Source of the DNA: Actinomycetota bacterium
Lineage (GTDB): Bacteria > Actinomycetota > Actinomycetes > Propionibacteriales > Propionibacteriaceae
Assembly (NCBI GenBank): GCA_020161795.1
Contig: JAIUOR010000066.1
Coordinates: forward strand, 26,654 to 90,653
Direction of reading: 5' to 3'
DNA: 64,000 nucleotides
Position numbers and translations under genes: made by a program. The notes under the pieces were generated by a model, which worked only from the letters and a program-made list of their open reading frames with translations, was not told where the DNA came from and did not search any database. Position 1 is the first letter of the stretch. Every line of letters begins with the position of its first letter. Shown here piece by piece: positions 46,695 through 57,955 of the stretch.

Positions 46695-47699
46695 ATGGCG
46701 GTCACCCTCAAGGAGGTCGCGGAGCTGGCTGGTGTCTCCGTGCGCACGGTGTCGAATGTGGTGAACGAGTTCCACCACGTCGCCCCGGAAACCCGCGCGC
46801 GAGTGCAGACGGCGATCGACGCCCTCGGCTACCGTCCGAACGCCGCGGCGCGCTCGCTGCGTACCGGCCGCACCGGCCTGCTCGCGCTGGTGGTGCCCGC
46901 CCTCGACCAGCCCTACTTCGCCGAGTTGGCCCGGGCCGTTGTGCGCCACGCCACCGCCGCGGGCTACACCGTGGTGCTCGACCAGACCGATGCCGATCGC
47001 GACCGGGAACTGGATCTGCTCGCCGACCAGCCGCGGCGCACCATGTTCGACGGCCTGATCCTCAATCCGCTCACCCTCACCTCCGCCGACATCCCGGCCC
47101 GGCCGACCCGGCCGATCGTGCTGCTCGGCGAGCGTGCCATCGCGAACTCCGCCGACCATGTGCATATCGACAATGTGGCTGCGGCAAGGGTCGCGACCCA
47201 GCATTTGATCAGCCGTGGCCGCAAGCACGTGGCTGTGATCGGCTCCCAGGACATCCCCTCCGGGCAGTCGGCACGGCTGCGCCTGCAGGGCACGATGCTG
47301 GCGCTCGCGGAAGCCGGCCTGACGGCGCATCCGGATCTGATGCGGCCGTCGAACTCCTACACCCGGCAGGCCGGCTACCAGGCGATGCTGGACATCCTCG
47401 ACCTCGGGCACCCGGTTGATGCGGTGTTCTGCTTCAACGACACGATGGCCATCGGGGCGCTGCGGGCGTTGCGGGAACGCTCTGTCCGGGTACCCGAGGA
47501 CGTCGCGGTGGTCGGGTTCGACGACATCGAGGAGGGACAGTTCTCGTCCCCGTCGTTGACCACCATTCGTCCGGACAAGGACGCGATCGCCCGGATCGCC
47601 GTCGAGCGTCTCGTCGCCCGGATCAGCGGCCGGGGTGGTGGGGGCGAGGAGATCGAGGTCGGCTTCGATCTGGTGGAACGGCAGTCGACGCAGGGATAG
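46695..47699 (+). CDS. LacI-family transcriptional repressor
   Basis: A 334-residue sugar-responsive repressor. The N-terminal helix-turn-helix is VTLKEVAELAGVSVRTVSNV with hinge VNEFHHVAPETRARVQTAIDALGYRPNAAARSL; the rest is the periplasmic-binding-protein-like ligand domain (VVGFDDIEEGQFSSPSLTTI). ATG 46695 is preceded by GGGCGGGA. It is divergent from the importer and upstream of the GH2 gene; candidate operators lie at 46616, 46651, 47724 and 47777. Confidence 0.93.
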   Translation: MAVTLKEVAELAGVSVRTVSNVVNEFHHVAPETRARVQTAIDALGYRPNAAARSLRTGRTGLLALVVPALDQPYFAELARAVVRHATAAGYTVVLDQTDADRDRELDLLADQPRRTMFDGLILNPLTLTSADIPARPTRPIVLLGERAIANSADHVHIDNVAAARVATQHLISRGRKHVAVIGSQDIPSGQSARLRLQGTMLALAEAGLTAHPDLMRPSNSYTRQAGYQAMLDILDLGHPVDAVFCFNDTMAIGALRALRERSVRVPEDVAVVGFDDIEEGQFSSPSLTTIRPDKDAIARIAVERLVARISGRGGGGEEIEVGFDLVERQSTQG

Positions 47700-47706
47700 T
47701 TGCCCA

Positions 47707-47735
47707 TTGCCGTCTTTCCGTCGTTGCAATACTGT
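47707..47735 (+). promoter_or_regulatory. GH2 gene promoter with operator half-site in the spacer
   Basis: TTGCCG (47707-47712) and TACTGT (47730-47735) are 17 bases apart. TTGCAA at 47724-47729 lies in the spacer and resembles the LacI operator core. Confidence 0.55.
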
Positions 47736-47776
47736 GTGGTGACGATGCAGGACTCCGACGAACGAGAAAGACGCTC

Positions 47777-47788
47777 TGCAACGATGCA
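47777..47788. promoter_or_regulatory. LacI-type operator candidate at the GH2 start
   Basis: TGCAACGATGCA has the TGCA-N4-TGCA pattern and differs by one base from the core of the palindrome at 46651-46668. It overlaps the preferred GH2 start codon. Confidence 0.55.
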
Positions 47789-49595
47789 CAGGATTTCAGC
47801 ACCTTCGACGGCGGCCTTGGTCGCGGCGGACAACTATCCGCGTCCGCAACTGGTGCGTTCCCGATGGGTGAGCCTGGACGGCCAGTGGGGTTTCGACTAC
47901 GACGACGAGAACCGAGGCCTGAGCCAGCACTGGGAGCGGCTCGGCGGCTTCGAGCGATCGATCCGGGTGCCCTTTCCCCCCGAGTCGACGGCATCGGGCA
48001 TCGGTGACACCGCCCCGCACGCCATCTGCTGGTACCGGCGAGAACTGAGCGCGGCGGAGCTCGAACGGGCCGGAACCGACGGCCGGTACCTGCTGCACTT
48101 CGGTGCGGTCGACTACGAATCCACGGTGTGGATCGACGGCGCCCTGGCCGGCTCCCATCGCGGCGGGCAGAGCCCGTTCACCCTCGACATGACCGACCTC
48201 CTCGACCCCACCGTCGCCGGCCATCAGATCGTGGTGCGCTGCTACGACGATCCCGCCGACGCCGAGATCGCGCGCGGGAAGCAGGACTGGCGGCCGGAGC
48301 CGCACGCGGTCTGGTACGAGCGGACGACGGGCATCTGGCAATCCGTCTGGCTGGAATCCGTGCCCGCCCTCCACATCGCTGCGCTCAACTGGGATTGCAG
48401 CCTGACTCGCGCGACGGTCACGGCGACGCTCCGGCTCTCCGCGCGCCCGGCCGACCCGGTCGAGGTCAGGGTCGAGCTCGGTCATGCCGGCCGCCTGCTG
48501 GCAGCGGGCGAGGTGTCGGCCGGCTGCGACCTGGTCGAGCTCACGCTCACGCTGCCCAGCCAGCGGAACGGGCAGGACTACGAGGAGCTCCTCTGGTCGC
48601 CGGACCGGCCGGCTCTGATCGACGCGGTGGTCACCCTCAGCGCGGCGGAGGGTGCGACCGATCGCGTCCGTTCCTACCTGGGCCTTCGCTCGGTCACGAC
48701 CGAACAGCAGCGGCTCCTGCTCAACGACCGGCCGTTCCAGCTTCGCTCGGTGCTGGCGCAGGGGTACTGGCCGGATTCCCATCTCGCCGCGCCGTCCCCG
48801 GCCGCGCTGCGGGAAGAGGTGGAGTTGATCAAGTCGCTCGGGTTCAATTCGGTGCGCGTCCACCAGAAGGCGGAGGATCCGCGTTTCCTGTTCTGGTGCG
48901 ACTATCTCGGGCTCACGGTGTGGGCGGAGAGCGCCGCTCCCTACGAGTACTCGCCGCGGGCCGCCAGACGCCTGATCGCGGAGTGGTCGGATCTCGTCGA
49001 GCGGGACCGGTCGCATCCCTGCATCATCACCTGGGTGCCGGTGAACGAATCCTGGGGGGTGCAGCACGTGTCGCACGACCAGGCGCAGCAGGCCTTCGTC
49101 CGCTCCATCGCCGACCTCACGCGCGCCCTCGACCCCACCCGGCCGGTGGTGTCGAACGACGGCTGGGAGCACGTCTTCTCCGATCTGATCACGATCCACG
49201 ACTACACCGATTCCGCGGCGGACATCCGGGCCCGCTACGGCGATCAGGACGGGCTGCGCCGGCTGCTCTCCGGTCTCGGCCCCGGCGGTCGCCGGATGAA
49301 GGCCTGCGAGCCGGGGTGGGCAAAGGACGCGCCGACCCTGCTGACCGAGTTCGGCGGCATCGCATACGTGACCGATGCCAGTAGTGAGGCGTGGGGGTAC
49401 TCCAGCGCCCAGGACGTCGACGACTATGAGCGCCGGCTGAGCGACCTGGTTGCGGCCGTCCGCGCCAGCGCCCCCCTGGCCGGCTTCTGCTACACCCAGC
49501 TGGCCGACACCCGCCAGGAGGCCAACGGGCTGTGCGACGAGAACCGCAGGCCGAAGCTGCCGGTGGAGGCCATCCGGCGAATCATCGCCGGATAG
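47784..49595 (+). CDS. Glycoside hydrolase family 2 enzyme (beta-galactosidase/glucuronidase type)
   Basis: A 603-residue retaining glycosidase. The N-terminal sugar-binding sandwich is LVRSRWVSLDGQWGFDYDD and ICWYRRELSAAEL. The catalytic barrel has WVPVNESWGVQHV (acid/base Glu) and LLTEFGGIAYV (nucleophile Glu). No signal peptide is seen, so it is cytoplasmic and acts on imported sugar. ATG 47784 has GAGAAAGA upstream; ATG 47745 would be leaderless 10 bases after the -10 box. Substrate cannot be fixed from motifs alone. Confidence 0.85.
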   Translation: MHRISAPSTAALVAADNYPRPQLVRSRWVSLDGQWGFDYDDENRGLSQHWERLGGFERSIRVPFPPESTASGIGDTAPHAICWYRRELSAAELERAGTDGRYLLHFGAVDYESTVWIDGALAGSHRGGQSPFTLDMTDLLDPTVAGHQIVVRCYDDPADAEIARGKQDWRPEPHAVWYERTTGIWQSVWLESVPALHIAALNWDCSLTRATVTATLRLSARPADPVEVRVELGHAGRLLAAGEVSAGCDLVELTLTLPSQRNGQDYEELLWSPDRPALIDAVVTLSAAEGATDRVRSYLGLRSVTTEQQRLLLNDRPFQLRSVLAQGYWPDSHLAAPSPAALREEVELIKSLGFNSVRVHQKAEDPRFLFWCDYLGLTVWAESAAPYEYSPRAARRLIAEWSDLVERDRSHPCIITWVPVNESWGVQHVSHDQAQQAFVRSIADLTRALDPTRPVVSNDGWEHVFSDLITIHDYTDSAADIRARYGDQDGLRRLLSGLGPGGRRMKACEPGWAKDAPTLLTEFGGIAYVTDASSEAWGYSSAQDVDDYERRLSDLVAAVRASAPLAGFCYTQLADTRQEANGLCDENRRPKLPVEAIRRIIAG

Positions 49596-49650
49596 GCGCG
49601 GACCTGGCCGGCAGTTCGGTGGAGGCCGGTTGGGATGCGAGACTTGTGCC

Positions 49651-50430
49651 ATGCGGAAAGTGCGCGACATCGAATGCTTCCTCACCGACATGGACGGCGT
49701 GCTTGTGCACGAGGAGGAGCCCCTGCCCGGTGCGGCCGAGTTGATCGACCGCTGGGTGACCACCTCGAAGCGATTCCTGGTGCTCACCAACAACTCCACC
49801 TTCACCGCGCGCGATCTCTCCGCGCGCCTCTCCCGCTCGGGGCTCACCATCCCCGAGGAGAACATCTGGACCTCGGCCATGGCTACCGCGGCCTTCCTCA
49901 AGCAGCAGCCCGGCGACAAGACCGCCTATGTGATCGGTGAGGTGGGGCTGACCACAGCCCTGCATGAGGCCGGCTTCGTGCTGACCGATGTCAACCCCGA
50001 CTTCGTCGTGCTGGGGGAGACCCGCAACTACTCCTTCGAGTCGATCACCACCGCGATCCGGCTGATCGTCGACGGCGCCCGGTTCATCGTGACCAACCCT
50101 GACGCCACCGGCCCCAGCAAGGACGGCATCCTGCCCGCCACCGGTGCCGTGGCGGCGATGATCACGGCCGCCACCAACCGCAACCCCTACGTTGTCGGCA
50201 AGCCCAATCCGATGATGTTCCGCTCGGCGATGAACCGGATCGAGGCGCATTCGGAGACCACGGCCATGATCGGCGATCGGATGGACACCGACATCGTCGC
50301 GGGCATGGAGGCCGGGCTGCTCACCGTGCTGGTGCTGACCGGCGTGACCACGGCCGCCGACGTGGAGACCTTCCCGTTCCGTCCCGACCTGATGCTGGGC
50401 GGTGTCACCGATCTCGTGGATCTGATCTAG
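49651..50430 (+). CDS. HAD-superfamily hydrolase, NagD/IIA type
   Basis: A 259-residue phosphatase. Motif I is ECFLTDMDGVLVHEEEP, motif II VLTNNSTFT, motif III/K near VVGKPNPMMFRSAM, and motif IV MIGDRMDTDIVAGMEAG. The cap placement matches NagD-type HAD-IIA enzymes that act on sugar or nucleotide phosphates. ATG 49651 is the conserved start. Convergent with the next gene (stops overlap by 4 bases). Confidence 0.9.
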   Translation: MRKVRDIECFLTDMDGVLVHEEEPLPGAAELIDRWVTTSKRFLVLTNNSTFTARDLSARLSRSGLTIPEENIWTSAMATAAFLKQQPGDKTAYVIGEVGLTTALHEAGFVLTDVNPDFVVLGETRNYSFESITTAIRLIVDGARFIVTNPDATGPSKDGILPATGAVAAMITAATNRNPYVVGKPNPMMFRSAMNRIEAHSETTAMIGDRMDTDIVAGMEAGLLTVLVLTGVTTAADVETFPFRPDLMLGGVTDLVDLI

Positions 50431-51506
50431 GGCTTCGGGAACCGCAACCGGGCGACCACCGGCGAATGGTCGGAGGGGACAACGCCGGTCCAGACCGGTA
50501 CCTTCTCGCCACGGATCCGGCGCCAGGTCACGTCCGGGCCGGTGACGGTGGCCCAGCTGCGCACTTTCGTGCCTTCCGGAACCCACACGTAGTCGATGTG
50601 GCTGCCGTTGCGACGGACGACCTTGCCGACGTACTCACCGGCCACCTTGGCCGACATCTTGTTCATCGAAGCGGCCCGCGGGATGTCGGAGGTGTCCTTG
50701 GCGGCGAGGGTGGCGGTGTCGACGATGCCCTCCTTGGGCAGCTTGCGGAGGTGATCGCGATAGCCGGGCCGGGTCTCACGGCTGCGGGCATTGAAGTCCC
50801 CGGTGATCGCGAACGGCTCGGCGAACCCGGGGTTCACCTGCTTCACCACCTCGATCAGGTGGTCGATCGCGGCGGATCGGAGGGCCGCGAACTCGGTCGT
50901 CTGCCAGGGGTGGGCGTGATAGTTGAAGACGAAGAAGGTCCGGCCGCTTTCGTGATCGAGCAGGCGCACCCAATTCACGTACCGATCGAGCATGGACCCC
51001 GGGTCGTCGACCGAGGTCACCTTTTCGTGCCCGGTGGCCAGACAGTCGAACCGGCCGGTCCGGTAGAGGATCGGCACCGATACCGCTTCAGGACCCGCCT
51101 GGGGGCCGGGCGAGACCCAGGTGTACTGATCGAGGTCGGCGATCAGCTTGGCGCCGGAATCCTCTTCCGGCCGGTATTCCTGCAGCCCGATCACGTCCGC
51201 GTCGACGTGCTCGATCAGGGCTACCGTGGCCGGTTCGCGCACCATCGGATCCAGTTCGGCGGGATCGATCTGCGGGAACCATTCACTGGGCGGGGTGCCG
51301 CCCAGGACGTTATAGGTCATGACAGCCAGCTTCAACGGTTCGGCCGAGACCGGCGGCTCCGGATCGGCCGGGGCGCAGTCACCGGTCGGCGGTGCCACGG
51401 CCGCGGAAGTCGCGGGCCGAGCGGCCGTCGGATCGGCGGTCGGGAGTGGGCTCGTGCAGCCGGTCAGGGCGAGGGCGGCCAGGAGTGTTGTCAGGACCGG
51501 TCGCAT
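50427..51506 (-). CDS. Exported endonuclease/exonuclease/phosphatase-family lipoprotein
   Basis: A 359-residue lipoprotein: MRPVLTTLLAALALTGC with Cys 17, then a Pro/Ala-rich linker. The EEP fold has LAVMTYNVLGG, IGLQEYRPEED, ITGDFNARSRETR and a late PSDHSPVVARL, the usual Asn, Glu, Asp and His catalytic or metal-binding residues. Substrate may be nucleic acid, phosphoinositide or other phosphodiesters. ATG 51506 is placed by a TATCCT box 6 bases upstream. Confidence 0.85.
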   Translation of the reverse strand: MRPVLTTLLAALALTGCTSPLPTADPTAARPATSAAVAPPTGDCAPADPEPPVSAEPLKLAVMTYNVLGGTPPSEWFPQIDPAELDPMVREPATVALIEHVDADVIGLQEYRPEEDSGAKLIADLDQYTWVSPGPQAGPEAVSVPILYRTGRFDCLATGHEKVTSVDDPGSMLDRYVNWVRLLDHESGRTFFVFNYHAHPWQTTEFAALRSAAIDHLIEVVKQVNPGFAEPFAITGDFNARSRETRPGYRDHLRKLPKEGIVDTATLAAKDTSDIPRAASMNKMSAKVAGEYVGKVVRRNGSHIDYVWVPEGTKVRSWATVTGPDVTWRRIRGEKVPVWTGVVPSDHSPVVARLRFPKP

Positions 51507-51512
51507 GGGCCG

Positions 51513-51518
51513 AGGATA
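51513..51518 (-). promoter_or_regulatory. -10 box (TATCCT) for the exported EEP gene
   Basis: Six bases before the minus-strand ATG 51506; divergent with the arg promoter. Confidence 0.5.
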
Positions 51519-51534
51519 GCCAGCGGGGTGAACT

Positions 51535-51568
51535 GGAATATTCATTCCGTCTCTGACATAGTCATTCC
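51535..51568 (+). promoter_or_regulatory. Arginine operon promoter with ArgR-box-like repeat
   Basis: GGAAT-N4-ATTCC (51535-51548) sits in an AT-rich island and resembles an ARG box; TCATTCC recurs 20 bases later (51562-51568). The -10 is CATAGT (51557-51562), 6 bases before GTG 51569, so argC appears leaderless and the box covers the -35 area. ArgR is encoded downstream in the operon. Confidence 0.55.
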
Positions 51569-52624
51569 GTGACTTTCTCCGTGGCGGTAGCGGGAGCCAC
51601 CGGCTATGCCGGCGGCGAGACGCTGCGCATTCTGCTGAACCATCCCGAGGCCGAGATCGGTGCGCTCACCGCGAAGTCGTCGGCTGGCGACCGGCTAGGC
51701 GTCCATCACCCGCACCTGCTGCCGCTGGCCGACCGGGTCATCGGCGACACCACGGCGGCGAACCTGGCCGGCCATGACGTGATTTGCCTGGCGCTGCCGC
51801 ACGGTGCCTCCGGTGCGATCGCCGCGGAACTGGAGCTCGCGTCGCCCGGTTCGATACTGGTCGACCTGGGAGCAGACCACCGGCTCGAGTCGGCCGCGGC
51901 CTGGGAGGCGTACTACGGCGGTGCCCACCCGGGAACCTGGACGTACGGGATGCCCGAGCTGCTGCTCGCCGGCGGCGTCCGACAGCGCGATCGGCTGACG
52001 GACGCGAACCGGATCGCGGTTCCCGGCTGCAATGTGACCGCCGTGACCTTCGCCCTGGCGCCCGGCATCGCAGCCGGCGTGATCGATCCGTCCGACCTGG
52101 TGGCGGTGCTGGCCAACGGGCTGAGCGGTGCCGGCAAGGCGGCCAAGCCGCATCTGCTGGCCTCGGAGATCCTAGGGGCGGCCAGCCCGTACGCGGTCGG
52201 CGGCGTACATCGGCACATTCCCGAGATCGAGCAGAACCTGACCAAGAGCACCGGCGCCGAGATCCGGATCAGCTTCACGCCCACCCTGGTGCCGATGGCC
52301 CGGGGGATCCTGGCCACCTGCACCGCCCGGCTGGCATCCGGCGTCACCGCGGACCAGGTGCGCCAGGCGTGGGAACGGGCCTACGCCGATGAGCCCTTCG
52401 TCCACCTGTTGCCAGTGGGCCAGTGGCCCACCACCGCCGCGACGCTGGGCGCGAACACCGCGCTGATCCAGGTCGCCGTGGATGAGCGGGCCGGACGCGT
52501 GGTGGCGATCTGCGCGCTGGACAACCTGGTCAAGGGCACCGCCGGCGCCGCCGTCCAGTCGATCAACCTCGCCCTCGGTCTCCCGGAGACCGCCGGCCTC
52601 GCCACAGTGGGAGTAGCGCCATGA
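51569..52624 (+). CDS. argC: N-acetyl-gamma-glutamyl-phosphate reductase
   Basis: Third step of arginine synthesis, 351 residues, NADPH-dependent. The N terminus is [22 protein letters not shown] (dinucleotide-binding GATGYAG). The catalytic Cys is in [28 protein letters not shown] carries the conserved His. GTG start is decided by the promoter. Overlaps argJ by ATGA. Confidence 0.97.
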   Translation: MTFSVAVAGATGYAGGETLRILLNHPEAEIGALTAKSSAGDRLGVHHPHLLPLADRVIGDTTAANLAGHDVICLALPHGASGAIAAELELASPGSILVDLGADHRLESAAAWEAYYGGAHPGTWTYGMPELLLAGGVRQRDRLTDANRIAVPGCNVTAVTFALAPGIAAGVIDPSDLVAVLANGLSGAGKAAKPHLLASEILGAASPYAVGGVHRHIPEIEQNLTKSTGAEIRISFTPTLVPMARGILATCTARLASGVTADQVRQAWERAYADEPFVHLLPVGQWPTTAATLGANTALIQVAVDERAGRVVAICALDNLVKGTAGAAVQSINLALGLPETAGLATVGVAP

Positions 52625-53775
52625 GCGTGACCGCAGCCAAGGGTTTCGTCGCCGCCGGGGTCACCGCCGGCATCAAGGCCTCGGGCCGCCCCGATCTGGC
52701 GCTGGTCGTGAACCAGGGCCCCGATGCCCACGCCGCGGCGGTGTTCACGTCCAACCGGTTCCAGGCGGCGCCGGTGCAGTGGAGCCGGCAGGTGCTGACG
52801 ACCCCACGCCTGGCCGCCGTGGTGCTGAACTCCGGTGGCGCCAACGCCTGCACCGGTGACGCGGGCTACGCCGACGCACGGCAGATGGCCGAGTGGACGG
52901 CGGCGGAGGTCGGCTGTGACACCCTCGACGTCGCGGTCTGCTCGACCGGGCTGATCGGTGTCCGGCTGCCGATGGAGAAGGTGCTGGACGGCATCCAGCT
53001 GGCAGCCCAGGATCTCTCCGCCGCCGGCGGACCGTCGGCCGCCGAGGCGATCATGACCACCGACACGGTGCCGAAGCAGGCCGTCCACGAATCCCCGGCC
53101 GGCTGGACCATCGGCGGCATGGCCAAAGGGGCCGGCATGCTCGCCCCGGCGCTGGCCACCATGCTGGTCGTGATCACCACCGACGCCGCGGTGGCGCCCG
53201 GCGAACTCGACGGCGCGCTGCGGACCGCGACCGGGTTCACCTTCGATCGCACCGATTCCGACGGCTGCATGTCCACCAACGACACCGTCCTGCTGCTGGC
53301 CAGCGGCGCCTCCCACGTCGCCGCCGACCCGGCCGAGTTCAGTGAGGCGCTGACCGCGGTCTGCGCGTCCCTGGCCCGGCAACTCCTCTCCGACGCCGAG
53401 GGTTCCGCCCACGACATCGAGGTGCGGGTGGAAGGAGCGGCCAGCGAGGCCGACGCCCTCGAGGTCGCCCGGGCGATCGCCCGCAGCAACCTGTTCAAGT
53501 GCGCGATCTTCGGCAACGACCCCAACTGGGGACGGGTGCTGGCCGCCGCCGGCACGACCTCCGCGGCCTTCGATCCCGACCGGGTCGACGTGGCCTTCAA
53601 CGGCGTCGGGGTCTTCGTCGGCGGGCAGTTGGGCGCCGACCGCTCGCAGGTCAGCCTGGCCGGCCGGGAGGTGCTGGTGGAGGTCAACCTGCACGCCGGC
53701 GACGAGTCGGCCGCGATCTGGACCAACGACCTCACCTACGACTACGTCAAAGAGAACGCGGAGTACTCCACATGA
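52621..53775 (+). CDS. argJ: Glutamate N-acetyltransferase / amino-acid acetyltransferase ArgJ
   Basis: Transfers the acetyl group from N-acetylornithine to glutamate, closing the acetyl cycle; may also make acetylglutamate. It is 384 residues. Autocleavage occurs before the Thr in [20 protein letters not shown]. Substrate motifs are [14 protein letters not shown] and [16 protein letters not shown]. Overlaps argB by ATGA. Confidence 0.96.
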   Translation: MSVTAAKGFVAAGVTAGIKASGRPDLALVVNQGPDAHAAAVFTSNRFQAAPVQWSRQVLTTPRLAAVVLNSGGANACTGDAGYADARQMAEWTAAEVGCDTLDVAVCSTGLIGVRLPMEKVLDGIQLAAQDLSAAGGPSAAEAIMTTDTVPKQAVHESPAGWTIGGMAKGAGMLAPALATMLVVITTDAAVAPGELDGALRTATGFTFDRTDSDGCMSTNDTVLLLASGASHVAADPAEFSEALTAVCASLARQLLSDAEGSAHDIEVRVEGAASEADALEVARAIARSNLFKCAIFGNDPNWGRVLAAAGTTSAAFDPDRVDVAFNGVGVFVGGQLGADRSQVSLAGREVLVEVNLHAGDESAAIWTNDLTYDYVKENAEYST

Positions 53776-54713
53776 GCAACCCACGAAGTTCTTCTCCTCC
53801 GCTGCGCTCCCCCGAACAACTTCGCGGGGGCCCCGCGACCACCGATGCGCTCACCAAGGCCCGGGTCCTGATCGAAGCGCTGCCCTGGCTGGAGCAGTAC
53901 GTCGGCAAGGTGATGGTGATCAAGTACGGCGGCAACGCCATGGTCGACGACCGGCTCAAGGCGGCCTTCGCGCAGGACATCGTCTTCCTGCACACGGTCG
54001 GCGTGCGTCCGGTCGTGGTGCACGGCGGCGGGCCGCAGATCTCGTCCATGCTGAAGCGGCTCGGGATCGAGAGCGAGTTCCGCGGCGGGCTGCGGGTCAC
54101 CACCCCCGAGGCCATGGACGTGGTCCGGATGGTGCTGATGGGCCAGGTCAACCGGGAGCTGGTCGGGCTGCTGAACACCCACGGGCCGCTGGCGGTGGGG
54201 CTCTCCGGTGAGGACGCCGGGCTGCTCACCGCCGAGCGCAAGGGCCTGGAGGTGGACGGCGAGGAGATCGACCTCGGCCTGGTCGGCGAGGTCGCGGAGG
54301 TGCGTCCGGAGGCCGTGCTCGACCTGATCGCCGCCGGTCGCATCCCCGTGGTCGCCACCGTCGCCCCCGACGAGGACGGCCAGGTGCACAACGTGAACGC
54401 CGACACCGCAGCCGGCGCGCTGGCGGTGGCGCTGGAGGCCGAACGCCTGGTGGTGCTGACCGACGTGGAAGGCCTCTACGCCGACTGGCCGAACAGCACC
54501 GAGATCATCCGCCAGCTCGACGCCGACGAACTGGAGCGGATGCTGCCCAGCCTGGCCTCGGGGATGATCCCGAAGATGGAGGCCTGCCTGCAGGCCGTCC
54601 GCGGCGGGGTGTCCCGCTCGACCGTGATCGACGGCCGGGTGCCGCACGCCGTACTGCTGGAGATCTTCACCGACGAGGGCAACGGCACCATGGTGATCGG
54701 GGCCGGCCAGTGA
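53772..54713 (+). CDS. argB: Acetylglutamate kinase with a palindromic-repeat N-terminal extension
   Basis: Phosphorylates N-acetylglutamate, the arginine-inhibited step. It is 313 residues. The core starts at about residue 23 ([20 protein letters not shown]) and has [44 protein letters not shown] and a C-terminal arginine site [11 protein letters not shown]. The first 22 residues ([20 protein letters not shown]) are encoded by a palindromic repeat (53778-53838) and look like an insertion before the normal start. The same peptide with few changes is encoded at 55915. Overlaps argD by GTGA. Confidence 0.95.
   Translation: MSNPRSSSPPLRSPEQLRGGPATTDALTKARVLIEALPWLEQYVGKVMVIKYGGNAMVDDRLKAAFAQDIVFLHTVGVRPVVVHGGGPQISSMLKRLGIESEFRGGLRVTTPEAMDVVRMVLMGQVNRELVGLLNTHGPLAVGLSGEDAGLLTAERKGLEVDGEEIDLGLVGEVAEVRPEAVLDLIAAGRIPVVATVAPDEDGQVHNVNADTAAGALAVALEAERLVVLTDVEGLYADWPNSTEIIRQLDADELERMLPSLASGMIPKMEACLQAVRGGVSRSTVIDGRVPHAVLLEIFTDEGNGTMVIGAGQ
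53778..53835 (+). repeat. Palindromic coding repeat, copy 1 (in argB)
   Basis: Stem CGAAGTT (53784-53790) with AACTTCG (53818-53824) around a CTCCTCCGCTGCGCTCCCCC core. A 33-base core (53788-53820) is identical to copy 2 at 55931-55963. It adds about 20 codons to argB. Confidence 0.75.
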
Positions 54714-55914
54714 GCGTCCAGGGCGTCGAGGGCGGCAACGCGGCGGTGACCAGCCGGTACACCGCGGTGATGATGAACGCCTTCGGGCCGCCGAAGCGGG
54801 TCTTCGTGCGCGGTGAGGGCTCCTATCTGTGGGACGCCGACGGCCGGCGCTACCTCGATCTGCTCGCCGGGCTGGCGGTGAACGCGCTGGGCCACGCGCA
54901 CCCGCAGGTGCTGGGCGCGATCTCGTCCCAGCTCTCGACGCTGGGCCACGTCTCCAACTTCTTCGCCACCCCCACCCAGGTGGCGCTGGCCGAGCGGCTG
55001 GCGGCGGTGACCGTCGCCAACGATCCCGCCACCGGGGCCCGGGTGTTCTTCACCAACTCGGGCACCGAGGCCAACGAGGCCGGCTTCAAGATCACCCGGC
55101 TGACCGGACGCCGCAAACTGATCGCGATGGAAGGCTCCTTCCACGGCCGCTCGCTGGGCGCGCTCGCGCTGACCTCGAACCCGAAGTACCGCGAACCCTT
55201 CGAGCCGCTGCCCGGCGAGGTCGTCTTCATCCCCTACGGCGATGCCGAGGCCCTCGCGGCCGAGTTGGACGAAAGCGTCGCCGCGGTGATCGTCGAACCG
55301 ATCCAGGGGGAGAACGGGGTGGTCGAACCCCCTTCGGGCTTCCTGGCACAGGCACGGGAGCTGACCCGCTCGGCCGGTGCGTTGCTGTGGCTCGACGAGG
55401 TGCAGACCGGCATGGGCCGGTGCGGCGACTGGCTGGCCAGCGCAGCGTCCGGGGTCACGGCCGACATCGTCACCTTCGCCAAGGGGCTGGGCAACGGCTT
55501 CCCGATCGGCGCCTGCGTCGCCACCGGGAGGGCCGCCGACCTACTGCAGCCCGGCAGTCATGGCACCACCTTCGGCGGAAACCCGGTGGCCGCAGCAGCC
55601 GGACTGGCCGTGATGGGCATCATCGAACGCGACGGCCTGCTCCAGCGCGCGGTCGAGCAGGGGGAGCGGCTGGCCTCGGGCGTCGCCGCCCTGGGCCATC
55701 CGCATATCGTCGCGGTGCGGGGACGTGGCCTGCTGCGCGGCATCGTGCTGACCCGCCCGATCGCGGCGGCGGTGGCCGACGTTGCCCTGAACGCCGGGTT
55801 CGTGATCAACGCTCCGCGTCCTGACGTGTTGCGGATCGCGCCGCCGCTGGTGGTGCCGGCCGAGGGGCTGGACGACTTCGTCGCGGCGCTGCCCGGCCTG
55901 CTGGAGGCAGCGGG

Positions 55915-55918
<4 letters not shown>
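54710..55918 (+). CDS. argD: Acetylornithine aminotransferase
   Basis: PLP-dependent fourth step of arginine synthesis, 402 residues. Motifs are [61 protein letters not shown] and [14 protein letters not shown] with the PLP Lys. GTG overlaps argB by GTGA. Its stop overlaps the mini-ORF at 55915 by ATGA. Confidence 0.97.
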
Positions 55919-57904
<1,986 letters not shown>

Positions 57905-57940
57905 CCGTTCGCGGCTCGTCGCTGCCGTTCTGGAAGCCGC

Positions 57941-57952
57941 GACCCGCGGGTC
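57941..57952. terminator. Palindrome between convergent argH and response regulator
   Basis: GACCCGCGGGTC is a perfect 12-bp palindrome in the 51-base gap between convergent stops. It could be a bidirectional terminator stem, but no U-run follows. Confidence 0.3.
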
Positions 57953-57955
57953 ACG

